This document shows, one piece after another, positions 54,176 through 63,904 of a stretch of 64,000 bases of DNA (position 1 is the first letter of the stretch; each line of letters starts with the position of its first letter). The stretch is from Enterococcus ureilyticus. GTDB taxonomy: Bacteria; Bacillota; Bacilli; Lactobacillales; Enterococcaceae. The stretch is taken from assembly GCF_001730315.1 (NCBI RefSeq), contig NZ_MIKC01000034.1:124001-188000 (forward strand). The letters run 5' to 3'. A program made the translations under genes and the position numbers. The notes beneath the pieces were generated by a model that worked only from the letters and a program-made list of their open reading frames with translations, did not search any database and was not told the origin of the DNA.

Positions 54176-55945
54176 ATGGCAAAAAGAACAGTATACTGCG
54201 GAGAAGTTTCAGCAGATTTAGTAGGACAGATCATCACATTAAAAGGCTGGGTGCAAAAGCGCCGTGATTTAGGAGGGGTCATTTTTATCGATTTACGTGA
54301 CCGTGAAGGAATCGCTCAAGTCGTTTTTAACCCTGCGCATTCAAAAGAAGCATGGGAAATTGCAGACAAATGTCGTAGTGAGTATGTGATCGAAATTACA
54401 GGCGAGCTGACTTATCGCGACAAAGAAGCGGTCAACCCTAAAATGAAAACAGGCGAATTTGAAATAATGGCAACAGATATCACAATTTTGAATACAGCTA
54501 AAACACCACCGTTTTTAATTGAAGATGAAAATAATGTCGGCGATGAAATTCGTATGAAATATCGTTATCTAGATTTACGTCGTCCAAAAATGACAGCAAA
54601 TTTAAAATTACGTCATGAAATAACGAAATCGATCCGTCATTATCTAGACAATACCGATTTTATCGATATTGAAACACCTTATTTTGGTAAATCAACACCA
54701 GAAGGGGCACGCGATTATTTAGTTCCTTCACGAGTTCATGCAGGTCATTTTTATGCATTGCCGCAATCACCACAAATTTTTAAACAATTATTAATGAATG
54801 CTGGTTTTGATCGATATTATCAAATTGTTCGTTGCTTCCGTGATGAAGATCTACGTGGTGACCGTCAACCTGAATTTACTCAAATCGATATGGAAACAAC
54901 GTTCTTAACACCAGAAGAAATCCAAACGATGACAGAAGAAATGTTAGCGAAAGTGATGCGTGATACAAAAGGGATCGAAGTAACAGTACCTTTCCCTCGT
55001 ATCAGCTACGATGAAGCAATGGCACGTTATGGAAGTGATAAACCAGATACACGTTTTGAGATGGAATTGATCGATATCGCAGATGTCGTAAAAGATGTTG
55101 ACTTCAAAGTGTTCCAAATGGCTTTAGAAAATGGTGGACAAGTCAAAGCGCTAAATGCTAAAGGGGCGGCCGATAAATATTCAAGAAAAGATATGGATAA
55201 TTTAGGTACGTATGTTAGCCAATTTGGTGCCAAAGGTTTAGCTTGGTTAAAAGTTGAAGAAGATGGACTAAAAGGACCGATTGCGAAATTCTTGACAGAA
55301 GTTTCTGATGATTTGATCAAAGCAACGAATGCAGAAGTTGGTGATATCTTAATGTTTGGAGCGGATAAACCAGAAGTGGTTGCAGCAGCTTTAGGGGCGA
55401 TTCGTTCTCGATTAGGGAAAGAATTAGGCTTGATTGATGAGTCTAAATTCAACTTCTTATGGGTCGTTGATTGGCCATTGTTTGAATATGACGAAGAAGC
55501 TGGCCGCTATGTTTCTGCTCACCATCCATTCACGCAGCCAAAAGAATCTGATATCGAATTACTTTCGACAAATCCAGCAAAAGTCTATGCCGAAGCTTAT
55601 GATATTGTCTTGAATGGTTATGAGCTAGGTGGAGGTTCATTACGGATCCACAAGCGCGACCTGCAAGAAAAAATGTTTGAAACTTTAGGCTTTACGAAAG
55701 AATCCGCACAAGAGCAATTTGGGTTTTTATTGGATGCTTTAGATTATGGATTCCCTCCACACGGTGGAATTGCTTTAGGATTAGACCGTTTAGTGATGTT
55801 ATTAGCTGGCGAAAATAATATCCGTGAAGTAATTGCTTTCCCTAAAAATGGAAAAGCTGCAGACCCAATGACAAATGCGCCAAGCGTGGTGTCACCATTA
55901 CAATTATTTGAATTAAACATTGATGTAACAGCAATCGATGAATAA
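54176..55945 (+). CDS. aspS: Aspartyl-tRNA synthetase
   Basis: Bacterial-type class II synthetase of 589 residues with N-terminal OB-fold ([22 protein letters not shown]), catalytic domain ([29 protein letters not shown]) and the bacterial GAD insertion (residues about 290-420), ending with [23 protein letters not shown]. Second gene of the hisS-aspS operon. Whether it is discriminating or also acts on tRNA-Asn cannot be told by eye. Confidence 0.97.
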   Translation: MAKRTVYCGEVSADLVGQIITLKGWVQKRRDLGGVIFIDLRDREGIAQVVFNPAHSKEAWEIADKCRSEYVIEITGELTYRDKEAVNPKMKTGEFEIMATDITILNTAKTPPFLIEDENNVGDEIRMKYRYLDLRRPKMTANLKLRHEITKSIRHYLDNTDFIDIETPYFGKSTPEGARDYLVPSRVHAGHFYALPQSPQIFKQLLMNAGFDRYYQIVRCFRDEDLRGDRQPEFTQIDMETTFLTPEEIQTMTEEMLAKVMRDTKGIEVTVPFPRISYDEAMARYGSDKPDTRFEMELIDIADVVKDVDFKVFQMALENGGQVKALNAKGAADKYSRKDMDNLGTYVSQFGAKGLAWLKVEEDGLKGPIAKFLTEVSDDLIKATNAEVGDILMFGADKPEVVAAALGAIRSRLGKELGLIDESKFNFLWVVDWPLFEYDEEAGRYVSAHHPFTQPKESDIELLSTNPAKVYAEAYDIVLNGYELGGGSLRIHKRDLQEKMFETLGFTKESAQEQFGFLLDALDYGFPPHGGIALGLDRLVMLLAGENNIREVIAFPKNGKAADPMTNAPSVVSPLQLFELNIDVTAIDE

Positions 55946-55969
55946 CGATTGACTTAGTCAAGATAAAAC

Positions 55970-56011
55970 AAGTTTTCAGTAAACTACGTTAGTTTATTGG
56001 AAACTTTTTTT
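55970..56011 (+). terminator. Terminator after aspS
   Basis: AAGTTTTCAGTAAACTA pairs with TAGTTTATTGGAAACTT (G.T or mismatch at few positions), loop CGT, followed by TTTTT. Confidence 0.8.
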
Positions 56012-56040
56012 ACGTTTTTATCAACAAACAAAATAGTCCT

Positions 56041-56068
56041 TTCAATAAAAAGGCTGTTCCTCTATACT
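56041..56068 (+). promoter_or_regulatory. Promoter for the Asp-box protein operon
   Basis: TTCAAT (56041-56046), 16-bp spacer, TATACT (56063-56068), 34 bp before the chosen start. Confidence 0.5.
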
Positions 56069-56101
56069 TTAACTAGTAGACGGATTAAAGGGGTGAGTAA
56101 A

Positions 56102-57019
56102 TTGAAGAACAAGAATCGGGCGTTTTTTTTGACTATTATTGTTGTATTATCGAGTTTTACAGCATTATTTTTTTACGTGAGCAGACCAACAAGTATTGAA
56201 ACATATAATAAGGAAATCAACGAGCTAGAAGACGCAATACAAAGCGAGAAAAAAGAGGAAGCGGAGCCGCCAAAAGAGCCAACGCAAAAACAGACGGATG
56301 TATTAATCAAGGGTGAAAAGGTATATGTTACGTATGATTCGGGCGAGAATTGGGTAGAAGTTCCTGAGCGTTTAGAAGAGATTCAATTTGGTGAGTATAC
56401 CCCTTCTTATGAGAACGGTTTGATGGAGCAAAGCTATTTTATAACAAAAGAAAATACGTCATTCCTCTATGAAAATCTAGGCTTAAAGCTTCTTCAAACG
56501 GTCGATCAAGGAAAAACATGGCAAAAATATGATATTTCCCAAGAAAATGCAGGTATTCGTTTTCGAAAAATCGCTTTTTTAAGTAAGGATTTTGGCTATG
56601 TGATTTATTCTGGGGGTCGCGTTGTTCGTCAAGAAGGAACGGTAGCGTATTTGACACAAGATGGTGGAAAAACGTGGGAGGAGACCGCAGGTATCGATCA
56701 AACGTCATTAATCCAAGACGGCGGTTTTATTGATGAAAGAACAGGCTTCTTATCTTTTGGAACAGCAGCACCTAATCTACGCATTACGAAAGATGGAGGA
56801 GCTAGCTGGCAAGCTGCGACAATTCAGGTGCCTGAAAAGTATAAAGCTATTTTTTTAGTCGCTGAAATGCCCTATAAAGTTGGAGAACAATTAGAGGTTT
56901 TACTAAATCAAGGAGAAGTCGGTGATTATCAAGGTGGTTTAGTAAAAGGAAAATTTATTTCAAAAGATAATGGAGAAAATTGGGTATTTGATCGTGAGGT
57001 AGAACCAGATGGAGAGTAA
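56102..57019 (+). CDS. Membrane-anchored extracellular protein with Asp-box (BNR-like) repeats
   Basis: A 305-residue protein with one N-terminal membrane helix (residues about 7-26), a charged linker rich in Glu and Lys (about 38-65), then five Asp-box motifs of S/TxDxGxxW type: TYDSGENW, TVDQGKTW, TQDGGKTW, TKDGGASW and SKDNGENW. These mark the turns of a beta-propeller such as YCF48 or sialidase-like folds; there is no sign of sialidase catalytic residues. TTG start after GGGGTGAG. It overlaps the next gene by 11 bp. Probably exported and facing outwards; ligand unknown. Confidence 0.78.
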   Translation: MKNKNRAFFLTIIVVLSSFTALFFYVSRPTSIETYNKEINELEDAIQSEKKEEAEPPKEPTQKQTDVLIKGEKVYVTYDSGENWVEVPERLEEIQFGEYTPSYENGLMEQSYFITKENTSFLYENLGLKLLQTVDQGKTWQKYDISQENAGIRFRKIAFLSKDFGYVIYSGGRVVRQEGTVAYLTQDGGKTWEETAGIDQTSLIQDGGFIDERTGFLSFGTAAPNLRITKDGGASWQAATIQVPEKYKAIFLVAEMPYKVGEQLEVLLNQGEVGDYQGGLVKGKFISKDNGENWVFDREVEPDGE

Positions 57020-57878
57020 AAAAAGAATAAAAAAAATTAGTGGGATCATCTTTTTGATTTTGACTATATTGTGTCTGCTGTTTTTAGGCGGTTTTGTACT
57101 TGTGTCTTCGAAAGGGATCGAATTAATAAGTGATTGGTTTTTGCTTGCTGCAATAATAGGTAGTTTTCTATTTTTAGGTTTGACGCTATTATGTCTAATG
57201 GATCTGGATAAAAAAAGAAAAATCTATATAATTTTGCTCCAAATTGCGGCAATCATCACAGTGAGTGCTCTTTTCAGTTTTGTAAAGCCGAAAGAAAAAG
57301 CGATAATAAGTCTTTCACCTGATGCAAAACATGTTTTTTTAGTCAAAGAAACGAGTGACGATCAAGGAGTGTATTACTTCAATAATTACTACCTGATTTT
57401 AGCTCGCTTAAAAGAAAAACTCCCTACTAATGGGATCACTGATTATCGCTTAACTTGGCTAACCAATGAGACGTGTGTACTGACTTATCGTTCAAAAGAT
57501 CAAGCGGTCCATCAATATATTGGAACCTACGGTGGACGAAAGATAGCCTATTCTTACGTTTTATCAGCTCTGATAGGTGTTTGGGAATCGAAAGATGGAG
57601 ATACCAGTCTAACATCTAGTGCTTCTGAAGGAATTGTTATCCAAGAGGTTGGGGAGAGAGAAAAATATTCATTCGAACAAACCGTGCAATTTGGTACAAC
57701 AGCATTGACGATAAACGATGATACGAATGCGCGTTGGTCGATTAGTTTAGATTCAGAAAACAAGTATGATGAATATGGGGATATCGTCCAAAATGCTCAG
57801 ACAAAAATTATTTTATTAAAAGCAGGATTTGATGACCCACAAAAAATCGAGCTATATTTTAAGCGATCAAGTGAATAA
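57009..57878 (+). CDS. Membrane protein of unknown function, partner of the Asp-box protein
   Basis: Protein of 289 residues with three helices at about 11-31, 42-62 and 72-92 and a predicted outside C-terminal domain of about 195 residues, beta-rich, beginning near IISLSPDAKHVFLVKE. No known family was recognised. ATG lies inside the end of the previous gene (11-bp overlap), so the two are translated together and may form one complex. A terminator follows at 57884. Confidence 0.75.
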   Translation: MESKKRIKKISGIIFLILTILCLLFLGGFVLVSSKGIELISDWFLLAAIIGSFLFLGLTLLCLMDLDKKRKIYIILLQIAAIITVSALFSFVKPKEKAIISLSPDAKHVFLVKETSDDQGVYYFNNYYLILARLKEKLPTNGITDYRLTWLTNETCVLTYRSKDQAVHQYIGTYGGRKIAYSYVLSALIGVWESKDGDTSLTSSASEGIVIQEVGEREKYSFEQTVQFGTTALTINDDTNARWSISLDSENKYDEYGDIVQNAQTKIILLKAGFDDPQKIELYFKRSSE

Positions 57879-57883
57879 AAAAT

Positions 57884-57917
57884 GGGGAGTACTGCATCTA
57901 GGCATTGCTCCTTTTTT
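57884..57917 (+). terminator. Terminator after the two-gene membrane operon
   Basis: GGGAGTACTGC pairs with GGCATTGCTCC with one mismatch and one G.T, followed by TTTTTT. Confidence 0.65.
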
Positions 57918-58190
57918 CAGCTCAGGTGAAACTGTAGAAATCAATGAAAGGGTTCAACTTTTGAATTTTAGTAGTAGCAAATTATCAGTATCACTAATAC
58001 TCATAATAATACCTTAGTCAAACGCTTTATGATTAATAGCTCTCATTTATATCAAGACTCAAAACCTGACCTATAATGCTGCGTTAGCCTCACAGCTTTC
58101 AACTGCGGCTCTAATTGAACACTTGATTGCTTTTTGTTTCAACAAGGGATAAGTCCATTTCATTCTGAGTACGAAGAGTGTTTATAGTTT
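57918..58190. other. Non-coding stretch before the ankyrin lipoprotein gene
   Basis: About 270 bp with no credible gene or known RNA. GTTTATAG-like repeats near 58180-58200 lead into the inverted repeat described next. Confidence 0.5.
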
Positions 58191-58222
58191 GTTTATATTT
58201 ATGTTCTATACTAAATATAAAC
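58191..58222. promoter_or_regulatory. Perfect 11-bp inverted repeat around a promoter -10
   Basis: GTTTATATTTA (58191-58201) and TAAATATAAAC (58212-58222) are exact complements with a 10-nt centre; the putative -10 TATACT (58207-58212) lies in it. It looks like an operator for a dimeric regulator controlling the ankyrin gene. Confidence 0.5.
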
Positions 58223-58242
58223 ACTGCTAAAGGAGAATAATC

Positions 58243-59040
58243 ATGAATAAGAAAAAAATTTTGTTAGAGATAGCATTGCTCGCTTCATTTTTACTTATTT
58301 TTTCAGCCTGCCACTCTAAAAAAAATGATACAAATCACTCAATAAAGGAGAGTACAAGCATGACTACGGATAAAAATAATACCAAGCAATCAAATGAATC
58401 CAAAGAATCAAACACAATGAACACAGTAAAAGCAGCTAGCCAATCATTTCCAGCCGGTACATTAATACAGGCTGTAAATAATAATGATTTTGCACAAGTC
58501 CAAGCCATACTAGTAGATGAAAACTATTCGATCGATGAAGTCAATGCACAAGGTGAAACACCTCTTTTGATCGCAACACATCAAAACTTCATCGGAATCG
58601 CAAAACAGTTGATTGATGCGGGAGCCGATATTAACGTGCAAGATCATATTTCGGATAGTCCATACCTTTATGCAGGAGCCCAAGGAAAAACCGAAATTCT
58701 GACTTGTATGCTAGAAAAACAAGTACCAAATCAGCAAAAAGTGAATCGTTTCGGAGGAAATGCACTGATTCCAGCGGCTGAAAAAGGACATCTTGAAAAT
58801 GTGAAGCTATTATTAAAAGATGGCCGAGTAGCAATCAATCATCAAAATAATTACGGGTATACAGCCTTGATAGAAGCTGTTGCATTGAGAGATGGTTCTG
58901 AAATCTATCAACAAATCGTTGACGTTTTATTGGAAAGTGGAGCTGACAAAACGTTGAAAGATAATACTGGACGGACAGCTGAGGATTATGCTAGAAGTTT
59001 AGGCTACACTGAGATGTTGAATAGCCTAAATGCCTATTGA
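58243..59040 (+). CDS. Ankyrin-repeat lipoprotein
   Basis: A 265-residue protein with a lipoprotein signal (basic MNKKK, hydrophobic core, lipobox FSAC with Cys near residue 23) and a Ser/Thr/Asn/Lys linker to about residue 68. Five ankyrin-like repeats follow, e.g. GETPLLIATHQNFIGIAKQL, GNALIPAAEKGHLENVKLLL and GYTALIEAVALRDG, ending GRTAEDYARSLGYTEML. It should sit on the outer face of the membrane. Single-gene unit with an inverted repeat over its promoter. RBS AAAGGAGAA. Partner unknown. Confidence 0.85.
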   Translation: MNKKKILLEIALLASFLLIFSACHSKKNDTNHSIKESTSMTTDKNNTKQSNESKESNTMNTVKAASQSFPAGTLIQAVNNNDFAQVQAILVDENYSIDEVNAQGETPLLIATHQNFIGIAKQLIDAGADINVQDHISDSPYLYAGAQGKTEILTCMLEKQVPNQQKVNRFGGNALIPAAEKGHLENVKLLLKDGRVAINHQNNYGYTALIEAVALRDGSEIYQQIVDVLLESGADKTLKDNTGRTAEDYARSLGYTEMLNSLNAY

Positions 59041-59175
59041 AATCGAATTATTTAGAGGCTTGATCATTGCGATGATTAAGTATTTTCTGCTATTCTGAAG
59101 ATTGTCCTTTTTTTCCGAACCCAAAGCACGTATAATGAGAACCAAATGAATCAAATAAAGTGAGGCTGCTCCTAC

Positions 59176-60051
59176 ATGAAAAAATTCTTTGAAAGTTTAC
59201 CCGTCCATGATTACACGACCAAACTTTCCGTGTCGATTGTCTATGCAATCTTGGCATCGGTTGCGATGAACTTCTTTTATCAACCAGGAAATATCTATTC
59301 CAGCGGGATTACTGGACTTGCGCAAATATTAACGACTTTATCTACGAATATTGTTGGGTTTAAAGTGCCGGTCTCGATCACATTATATGCGTTGAATATT
59401 CCGTTATTTTTTGTTGCTTGGCGTAAAATCGGGAAAAAATTTACAATTTTCACCTTTTTGACGGTGACTCTAACTTCAATCTTTATGCAGATCGTACCGC
59501 AAACAAGTTTGTCTAATGATCCAATTATCTGTGCAATTTTCGGTGGTGCAGTGATGGGTTCTGGTATTGGTTTTGCGTTGAAAAATGGTCTTTCTTCGGG
59601 GGGGTTGGATATTTTTAGTATCACGATTCGTAAGAAAACTGGACGTTCTGTGGGGTCGATTTCAATGTATTTTAATGGGCTGATTATCTTTGTTGCAGGT
59701 TATTTATTTGGTTGGCAGTATATGTTTTACAGCGCATTGTCGATTTTTGTGAGTGGGAAAGTGACAGATGCTGTTTATACGAAGCAAAAGAAAATGCAAG
59801 TCATGATCATTACCAAAAATCCAGATGCTGTGATCGATGGAATCCAACAAAAAATGAGACGAGGAATCACAATCATTCATGAAGCAGAAGGTGCGTATCG
59901 TCATGATAAACAGACATTATTGTTAACGGTTGTGACTCGTTTTGAATTGCCATCATTGGAAGCTGCGATGAAAGAGTCTGATCCGTCTGCTTTTGTGAGT
60001 ATTTCGGATAATGTCAAAATTCTTGGTCGTTTTTATGAAGAGGATTTATAA
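59176..60051 (+). CDS. YitT family membrane protein (DUF161/DUF2179)
   Basis: A 291-residue protein with five to six helices in the first 205 residues (NFFYQPGNIYSSGITGLAQIL; GSGIGFALKNGLSSGGLDI) and a C-terminal cytoplasmic DUF2179 domain (MQVMIITKNPDAVIDGIQ; GAYRHDKQTLLLTVVTRFELPSLE). The family is broad in Firmicutes and its transport role is uncertain. RBS GTGAGG; -10 TATAAT at 59131-59136. Terminator downstream. Confidence 0.87.
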   Translation: MKKFFESLPVHDYTTKLSVSIVYAILASVAMNFFYQPGNIYSSGITGLAQILTTLSTNIVGFKVPVSITLYALNIPLFFVAWRKIGKKFTIFTFLTVTLTSIFMQIVPQTSLSNDPIICAIFGGAVMGSGIGFALKNGLSSGGLDIFSITIRKKTGRSVGSISMYFNGLIIFVAGYLFGWQYMFYSALSIFVSGKVTDAVYTKQKKMQVMIITKNPDAVIDGIQQKMRRGITIIHEAEGAYRHDKQTLLLTVVTRFELPSLEAAMKESDPSAFVSISDNVKILGRFYEEDL

Positions 60052-60069
60052 TGTGTAATAGGAAGCTAA

Positions 60070-60099
60070 AAAATCCAGCATAATAGCTGGATTTTCTTA
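60070..60099 (+). terminator. Terminator after the YitT gene
   Basis: AAAATCCAGC pairs perfectly with GCTGGATTTT around ATAATA, then CTTATT. Confidence 0.8.
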
Positions 60100-60212
60100 T
60101 TCGCTTTGAATTTTTTAACAAGAATTTTAAAATACAAGTGATTCAAAAGAGGCATCTTGCATAATGAATTTCAAAGAGGAGATAGCGAATTTCAAAAAAT
60201 AATCTCTTTTTC

Positions 60213-60241
60213 TTGAAAAAAGCAATGAAAACTGTTAGACT
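60213..60241 (+). promoter_or_regulatory. Promoter of the cggR-gapA-pgk-tpiA operon
   Basis: TTGAAA (60213-60218), 17-bp spacer, TAGACT (60236-60241). The leader to cggR would be about 135 nt. Confidence 0.5.
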
Positions 60242-60330
60242 ATGTGTATAAGATTGAGGGACGCTTTTAAGACTGTTAAAGAATTTAACATTGAAAAAGA
60301 AGAACGCCAATCCTATTTTTTTAAAGTTCA

Positions 60331-60368
60331 TAGGTCGTTTTAAGTCTTACTTGGACGTTTTTAGACCA
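60331..60368 (+). promoter_or_regulatory. Candidate CggR operator in the cggR leader
   Basis: Two units, AGGTCGTTTTAAGTC (from 60332) and TGGACGTTTTTAGAC (from 60352), lie exactly 20 bp apart. A related half, GGGACGCTTTTAAGAC, lies at 60258. The 20-bp period and GGxC...GxC pattern fit the B. subtilis CggR operator. It sits just before the cggR RBS. Confidence 0.5.
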
Positions 60369-60383
60369 ACGAAGGAGCGCATC

Positions 60384-61421
60384 ATGCTAGATGAATTAAA
60401 AATGATTGAAGCAGTTGCTCCAGATTTGCTCGATGTAATGCAGGAAAGGTTTCATATTCTTCGTAATATTTACTGGATGCAGCCTATTGGACGCAGAAGT
60501 CTATCTGATAGTATGGGGATCACAGAACGGGTTTTGAGAACTGAAACCGATTTTCTGAAAAACTTACAACTGATAGAAACTTCTAAAAGTGGAATGACAT
60601 TAACTGAAAAAGGCTTAGGAGTTTATCAAGGATTAGAGACAGTAATGAATCAACTACTCGGTATGCATCAAGTCGAAAAAGAAATCAGCCAATATTTTGG
60701 GATCAAGCGTTGTATCGTTGTAGCAGGCAATAGTGACAATCAGGAGAAAGTACTTTATGAATTTGGCGATATTTTGACCGATTCTTTGGATCTACTCTTA
60801 CCTGATGGTGATAATATCGTTGCCGTTATGGGTGGCACGACCATGGCCTTGACCGCAGAACATATGGGGACCCTAGAAACGGAAAAACGACATATTTTGT
60901 TTGTTCCAGCTAGAGGCGGCATCGGTGAAGCAATGACCGTTCAAGCCAATTCAGTAAGTGCTGTAATGGCAAGTCGAACTGGCGGTCACCATAGAGCATT
61001 ATATGTTCCAGAGCAATTGAGTCTTGAAACGTATAACTCGCTGCTGCAAGAACCATCGATCCAAGAAGTATTAACACTGATCGAACAAAGCAATTGTGTT
61101 GTTCATAGTATTGGACGCGCGTTGCATATGGCAGCACGCCGTAAAATGTCAGATGAAGAAATGGTCATGTTAAAGCAAAATAATGCTGTAGCAGAATCTT
61201 TCGGGTATTTCTTTGATGAAGAGGGCGAAGTCGTTTATAAAATCCCTCGCATCGGACTTCAGCTTAAGGATGTACAAAAAATACCAAATGTCGTTGCGAT
61301 TGCAGGCGGCAAGACAAAAGCCAAAGCAATTCGGGCATATATGAAAAACGCACCAAAACAAACGTGGCTCATCACAGATGAAGCTGCCGCAAATGAGATT
61401 TTAAAAGGGGTAACCCTTTAA
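60384..61421 (+). CDS. cggR: Central glycolytic genes regulator
   Basis: SorC/DeoR-type repressor of 345 residues that senses fructose 1,6-bisphosphate. N-terminal winged helix (RNIYWMQPIGRRSLSDSMGITERVLRTE), then a sugar-binding domain with VVAGNSDNQE, VAVMGGTTMA, VPARGGIGEA, and IAGGKTKAKAI. ATG 60384 with AAGGAG 6 bases before is preferred to the TTG of the longer frame at 60291, which would add 31 residues rich in basic amino acids and read through the operator-like repeats. Represses its own operon with gapA in B. subtilis. Confidence 0.93.
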   Translation: MLDELKMIEAVAPDLLDVMQERFHILRNIYWMQPIGRRSLSDSMGITERVLRTETDFLKNLQLIETSKSGMTLTEKGLGVYQGLETVMNQLLGMHQVEKEISQYFGIKRCIVVAGNSDNQEKVLYEFGDILTDSLDLLLPDGDNIVAVMGGTTMALTAEHMGTLETEKRHILFVPARGGIGEAMTVQANSVSAVMASRTGGHHRALYVPEQLSLETYNSLLQEPSIQEVLTLIEQSNCVVHSIGRALHMAARRKMSDEEMVMLKQNNAVAESFGYFFDEEGEVVYKIPRIGLQLKDVQKIPNVVAIAGGKTKAKAIRAYMKNAPKQTWLITDEAAANEILKGVTL

Positions 61422-61460
61422 AATAAAAAATTTTTGATTTTCATAAGGAGGAAATCTTTA

Positions 61461-62462
61461 ATGACAGTTAAAGTAGGTATTAATGGATTTGGACGTATCG
61501 GACGCTTAGCATTCCGTCGTATCCAAGATGTAGCAGGAATCGAAGTAGTAGCAATCAATGATTTAACAGATGCTAAAATGTTGGCTCACTTGTTAAAATA
61601 TGACACAACTCAAGGACGTTTCAACGGAACTGTTGAAGTTCATGATGGATCTTTCAACGTTAACGGTAAAGAAGTTAAAGTTCTTGCTAACCGCAACCCA
61701 GAAGAATTACCATGGGGCGACTTAGGCGTAGATATCGTTCTTGAATGTACTGGATTCTTCACTTCAAAAGAAAAAGCTGAATTACACTTAAAAGCTGGTG
61801 CTAAACGTGTTGTTATCTCTGCTCCAGGCGGAAATGACGTACCAACAATCGTTTACAACACTAACCACGATATCTTAACAGGTAAAGAAACAGTTATCTC
61901 AGGTGCTTCATGTACGACTAACTGTTTAGCTCCTATGGCTAAAGCTTTACAAGATAACTTTGGTGTGGTTGAAGGTCTTATGACTACGATCCACGCTTAC
62001 ACAGGTGACCAAATGACTCTTGATGGACCTCACCCAGGTGGAGACTTCCGTCGTGCACGCGCTGCAGCAGAAAACATCGTACCTAACACTACTGGTGCTG
62101 CTAAAGCAATCGGTCTAGTTATCCCTGAATTAAACGGTAAATTAGACGGAGCTGCTCAACGTGTTCCTGTAGCAACTGGTTCATTAACTGAATTAGTAAC
62201 TGTTCTTGACAAAAAAGTAACAGTTGAAGAAGTAAACGAAGTGATGGCTAAAGCTGCTAACGAATCTTACGGATATAACGAAGATCAAATCGTATCTTCT
62301 GATATCGTAGGTATGACTTTCGGTTCATTATTCGATGCTACTCAAACTAAAGTAATGACTGTTGGTGATCAACAATTAGTGAAAACTGTTGCTTGGTATG
62401 ACAACGAAATGTCTTATACTGCACAATTAGTTCGTACTTTAGAGTACTTCGCTAACCTATAA
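61461..62462 (+). CDS. gapA: Glyceraldehyde-3-phosphate dehydrogenase
   Basis: NAD-dependent glycolytic enzyme of 333 residues. [15 protein letters not shown] for NAD binding, the active-site [15 protein letters not shown] (catalytic Cys near residue 153) and [19 protein letters not shown] at the end. Codon use is strongly biased to highly expressed codons. RBS AAGGAGGAAA. The gap to cggR is 39 bp; a stable hairpin separates it from pgk. Confidence 0.98.
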   Translation: MTVKVGINGFGRIGRLAFRRIQDVAGIEVVAINDLTDAKMLAHLLKYDTTQGRFNGTVEVHDGSFNVNGKEVKVLANRNPEELPWGDLGVDIVLECTGFFTSKEKAELHLKAGAKRVVISAPGGNDVPTIVYNTNHDILTGKETVISGASCTTNCLAPMAKALQDNFGVVEGLMTTIHAYTGDQMTLDGPHPGGDFRRARAAAENIVPNTTGAAKAIGLVIPELNGKLDGAAQRVPVATGSLTELVTVLDKKVTVEEVNEVMAKAANESYGYNEDQIVSSDIVGMTFGSLFDATQTKVMTVGDQQLVKTVAWYDNEMSYTAQLVRTLEYFANL

Positions 62463-62504
62463 GATCAATTCTTATCATTAGTGAAATTTGAACAACTGTG
62501 AAAT

Positions 62505-62543
62505 AATAAGCGGGGAAGCAACGCGCTTCCCCGCTTATTTTAT
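62505..62543 (+). terminator. Stable hairpin between gapA and pgk
   Basis: A perfect 15-bp stem, AATAAGCGGGGAAGC with GCTTCCCCGCTTATT, loop AACGC, followed by a weak TTAT run. It could partly terminate or protect the cggR-gapA message from decay. Confidence 0.75.
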
Positions 62544-62599
62544 AAGTTCAAGAAAAATCATTCTTTTCAAAATCCAAAAATAGATAGGAGTACCTTTTA

Positions 62600-63790
62600 A
62601 TGGCTAAAAAGACTATCAAAGATGTAGACTTAAAAGACAAAAAAGTTCTTGTACGTGTTGACTTCAACGTGCCTTTGAAAGATGGCGTGATTACAAATGA
62701 TAACCGTATCGTAGCAGCACTTCCAACAATTAAATACGTGATCGACAATGGCGGGAAAGCAATTTTATTCTCTCACTTAGGTCGTGTTAAGACAGAAGAA
62801 GACAAAGCTGGCAAATCACTAAAACCAGTAGCAGAACGCTTAGGCGAATTATTGGGTAAACCAGTAACATTCGTTCCTGAAACACGTGGTGCTGAATTAG
62901 AAACAGCTGTTAACAACATGAAAGACGGCGACGTTTTAGTGTTTGAAAACACTCGTTTTGAAGATATCGACGGTAAAAAAGAAAGCGGAAATGACGCTGA
63001 ATTAGGTAAATACTGGGCTTCTTTAGGCGATGTATTTGTTAATGATGCATTTGGTACGGCTCACCGTGCACACGCTTCTAATGTAGGGATTGCGTCAACT
63101 GGTATCCCAACAGTTGCTGGATTCTTAATGGAAAAAGAAATCAAATTCGTTGGTGAAGCAGTAACTGCACCAAAACGTCCATTTGTAGCAATTTTAGGTG
63201 GCGCAAAAGTTTCTGACAAAATCGGTGTTATCGAAAACTTGATCTCTAAAGCAGATAAAATCCTTATCGGTGGTGGAATGACTTATACATTCTACAAAGC
63301 CAAAGGTATGAACATCGGTAACTCTTTAGTTGAAGAAGATAAAGTAGCATTAGCAAAAGAATTAATCGAAAAAGCAGGCGATAAATTAATCTTGCCAATC
63401 GATTCAATCACGGCTGCAGAATTCTCAAACGATGTACCAACAGAAGAACATAGTGGTGATGTTCCTGATGGACAAATGGGACTTGACATTGGACCTGAAA
63501 CAATTGCTTTATTTGCCCAAGCATTAGAAGGTGCAAAAACAGTTGTTTGGAATGGACCAATGGGCGTATTCGAAATGAGCAACTTTGCCAAAGGAACAAT
63601 CGGTGTTTGTGAAGCAATTGCTAACTTGGCGGATGCAACAACAATCATTGGCGGTGGAGACTCTGCTGCTGCAGCTATTCAATTAGGCTTTGCGGATAAA
63701 TTCACGCACATCTCAACTGGTGGGGGCGCAAGCTTAGAATTATTAGAAGGTAAAGAATTACCTGGTCTAGCAGCAATCAACGACAAATAG
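62600..63790 (+). CDS. pgk: Phosphoglycerate kinase
   Basis: Makes ATP from 1,3-bisphosphoglycerate in glycolysis. 396 residues; [56 protein letters not shown] and GGGDSAAAA with [15 protein letters not shown] are the family marks. RBS TAGGAG; biased codon use. Followed by tpiA after 114 bp. Confidence 0.98.
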   Translation: MAKKTIKDVDLKDKKVLVRVDFNVPLKDGVITNDNRIVAALPTIKYVIDNGGKAILFSHLGRVKTEEDKAGKSLKPVAERLGELLGKPVTFVPETRGAELETAVNNMKDGDVLVFENTRFEDIDGKKESGNDAELGKYWASLGDVFVNDAFGTAHRAHASNVGIASTGIPTVAGFLMEKEIKFVGEAVTAPKRPFVAILGGAKVSDKIGVIENLISKADKILIGGGMTYTFYKAKGMNIGNSLVEEDKVALAKELIEKAGDKLILPIDSITAAEFSNDVPTEEHSGDVPDGQMGLDIGPETIALFAQALEGAKTVVWNGPMGVFEMSNFAKGTIGVCEAIANLADATTIIGGGDSAAAAIQLGFADKFTHISTGGGASLELLEGKELPGLAAINDK

Positions 63791-63904
63791 AAAAAGTTGA
63801 ACAAGTTATTTATCCATTAATGACGATAGGTCTAGCTTGTGAAACGGGCTGGATAAAACTATTTCACCCATAATTTACCATAAAAAGAAAAGGATGTGCT
63901 TTTC

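Noticed and set aside
55027-55452. 141-residue minus-strand frame inside aspS
   Set aside because: Antisense shadow of a strongly conserved gene; no start signals.
57829-58017. 62-residue frame after the membrane protein gene
   Set aside because: Overlaps the preceding gene and the terminator, with no RBS.
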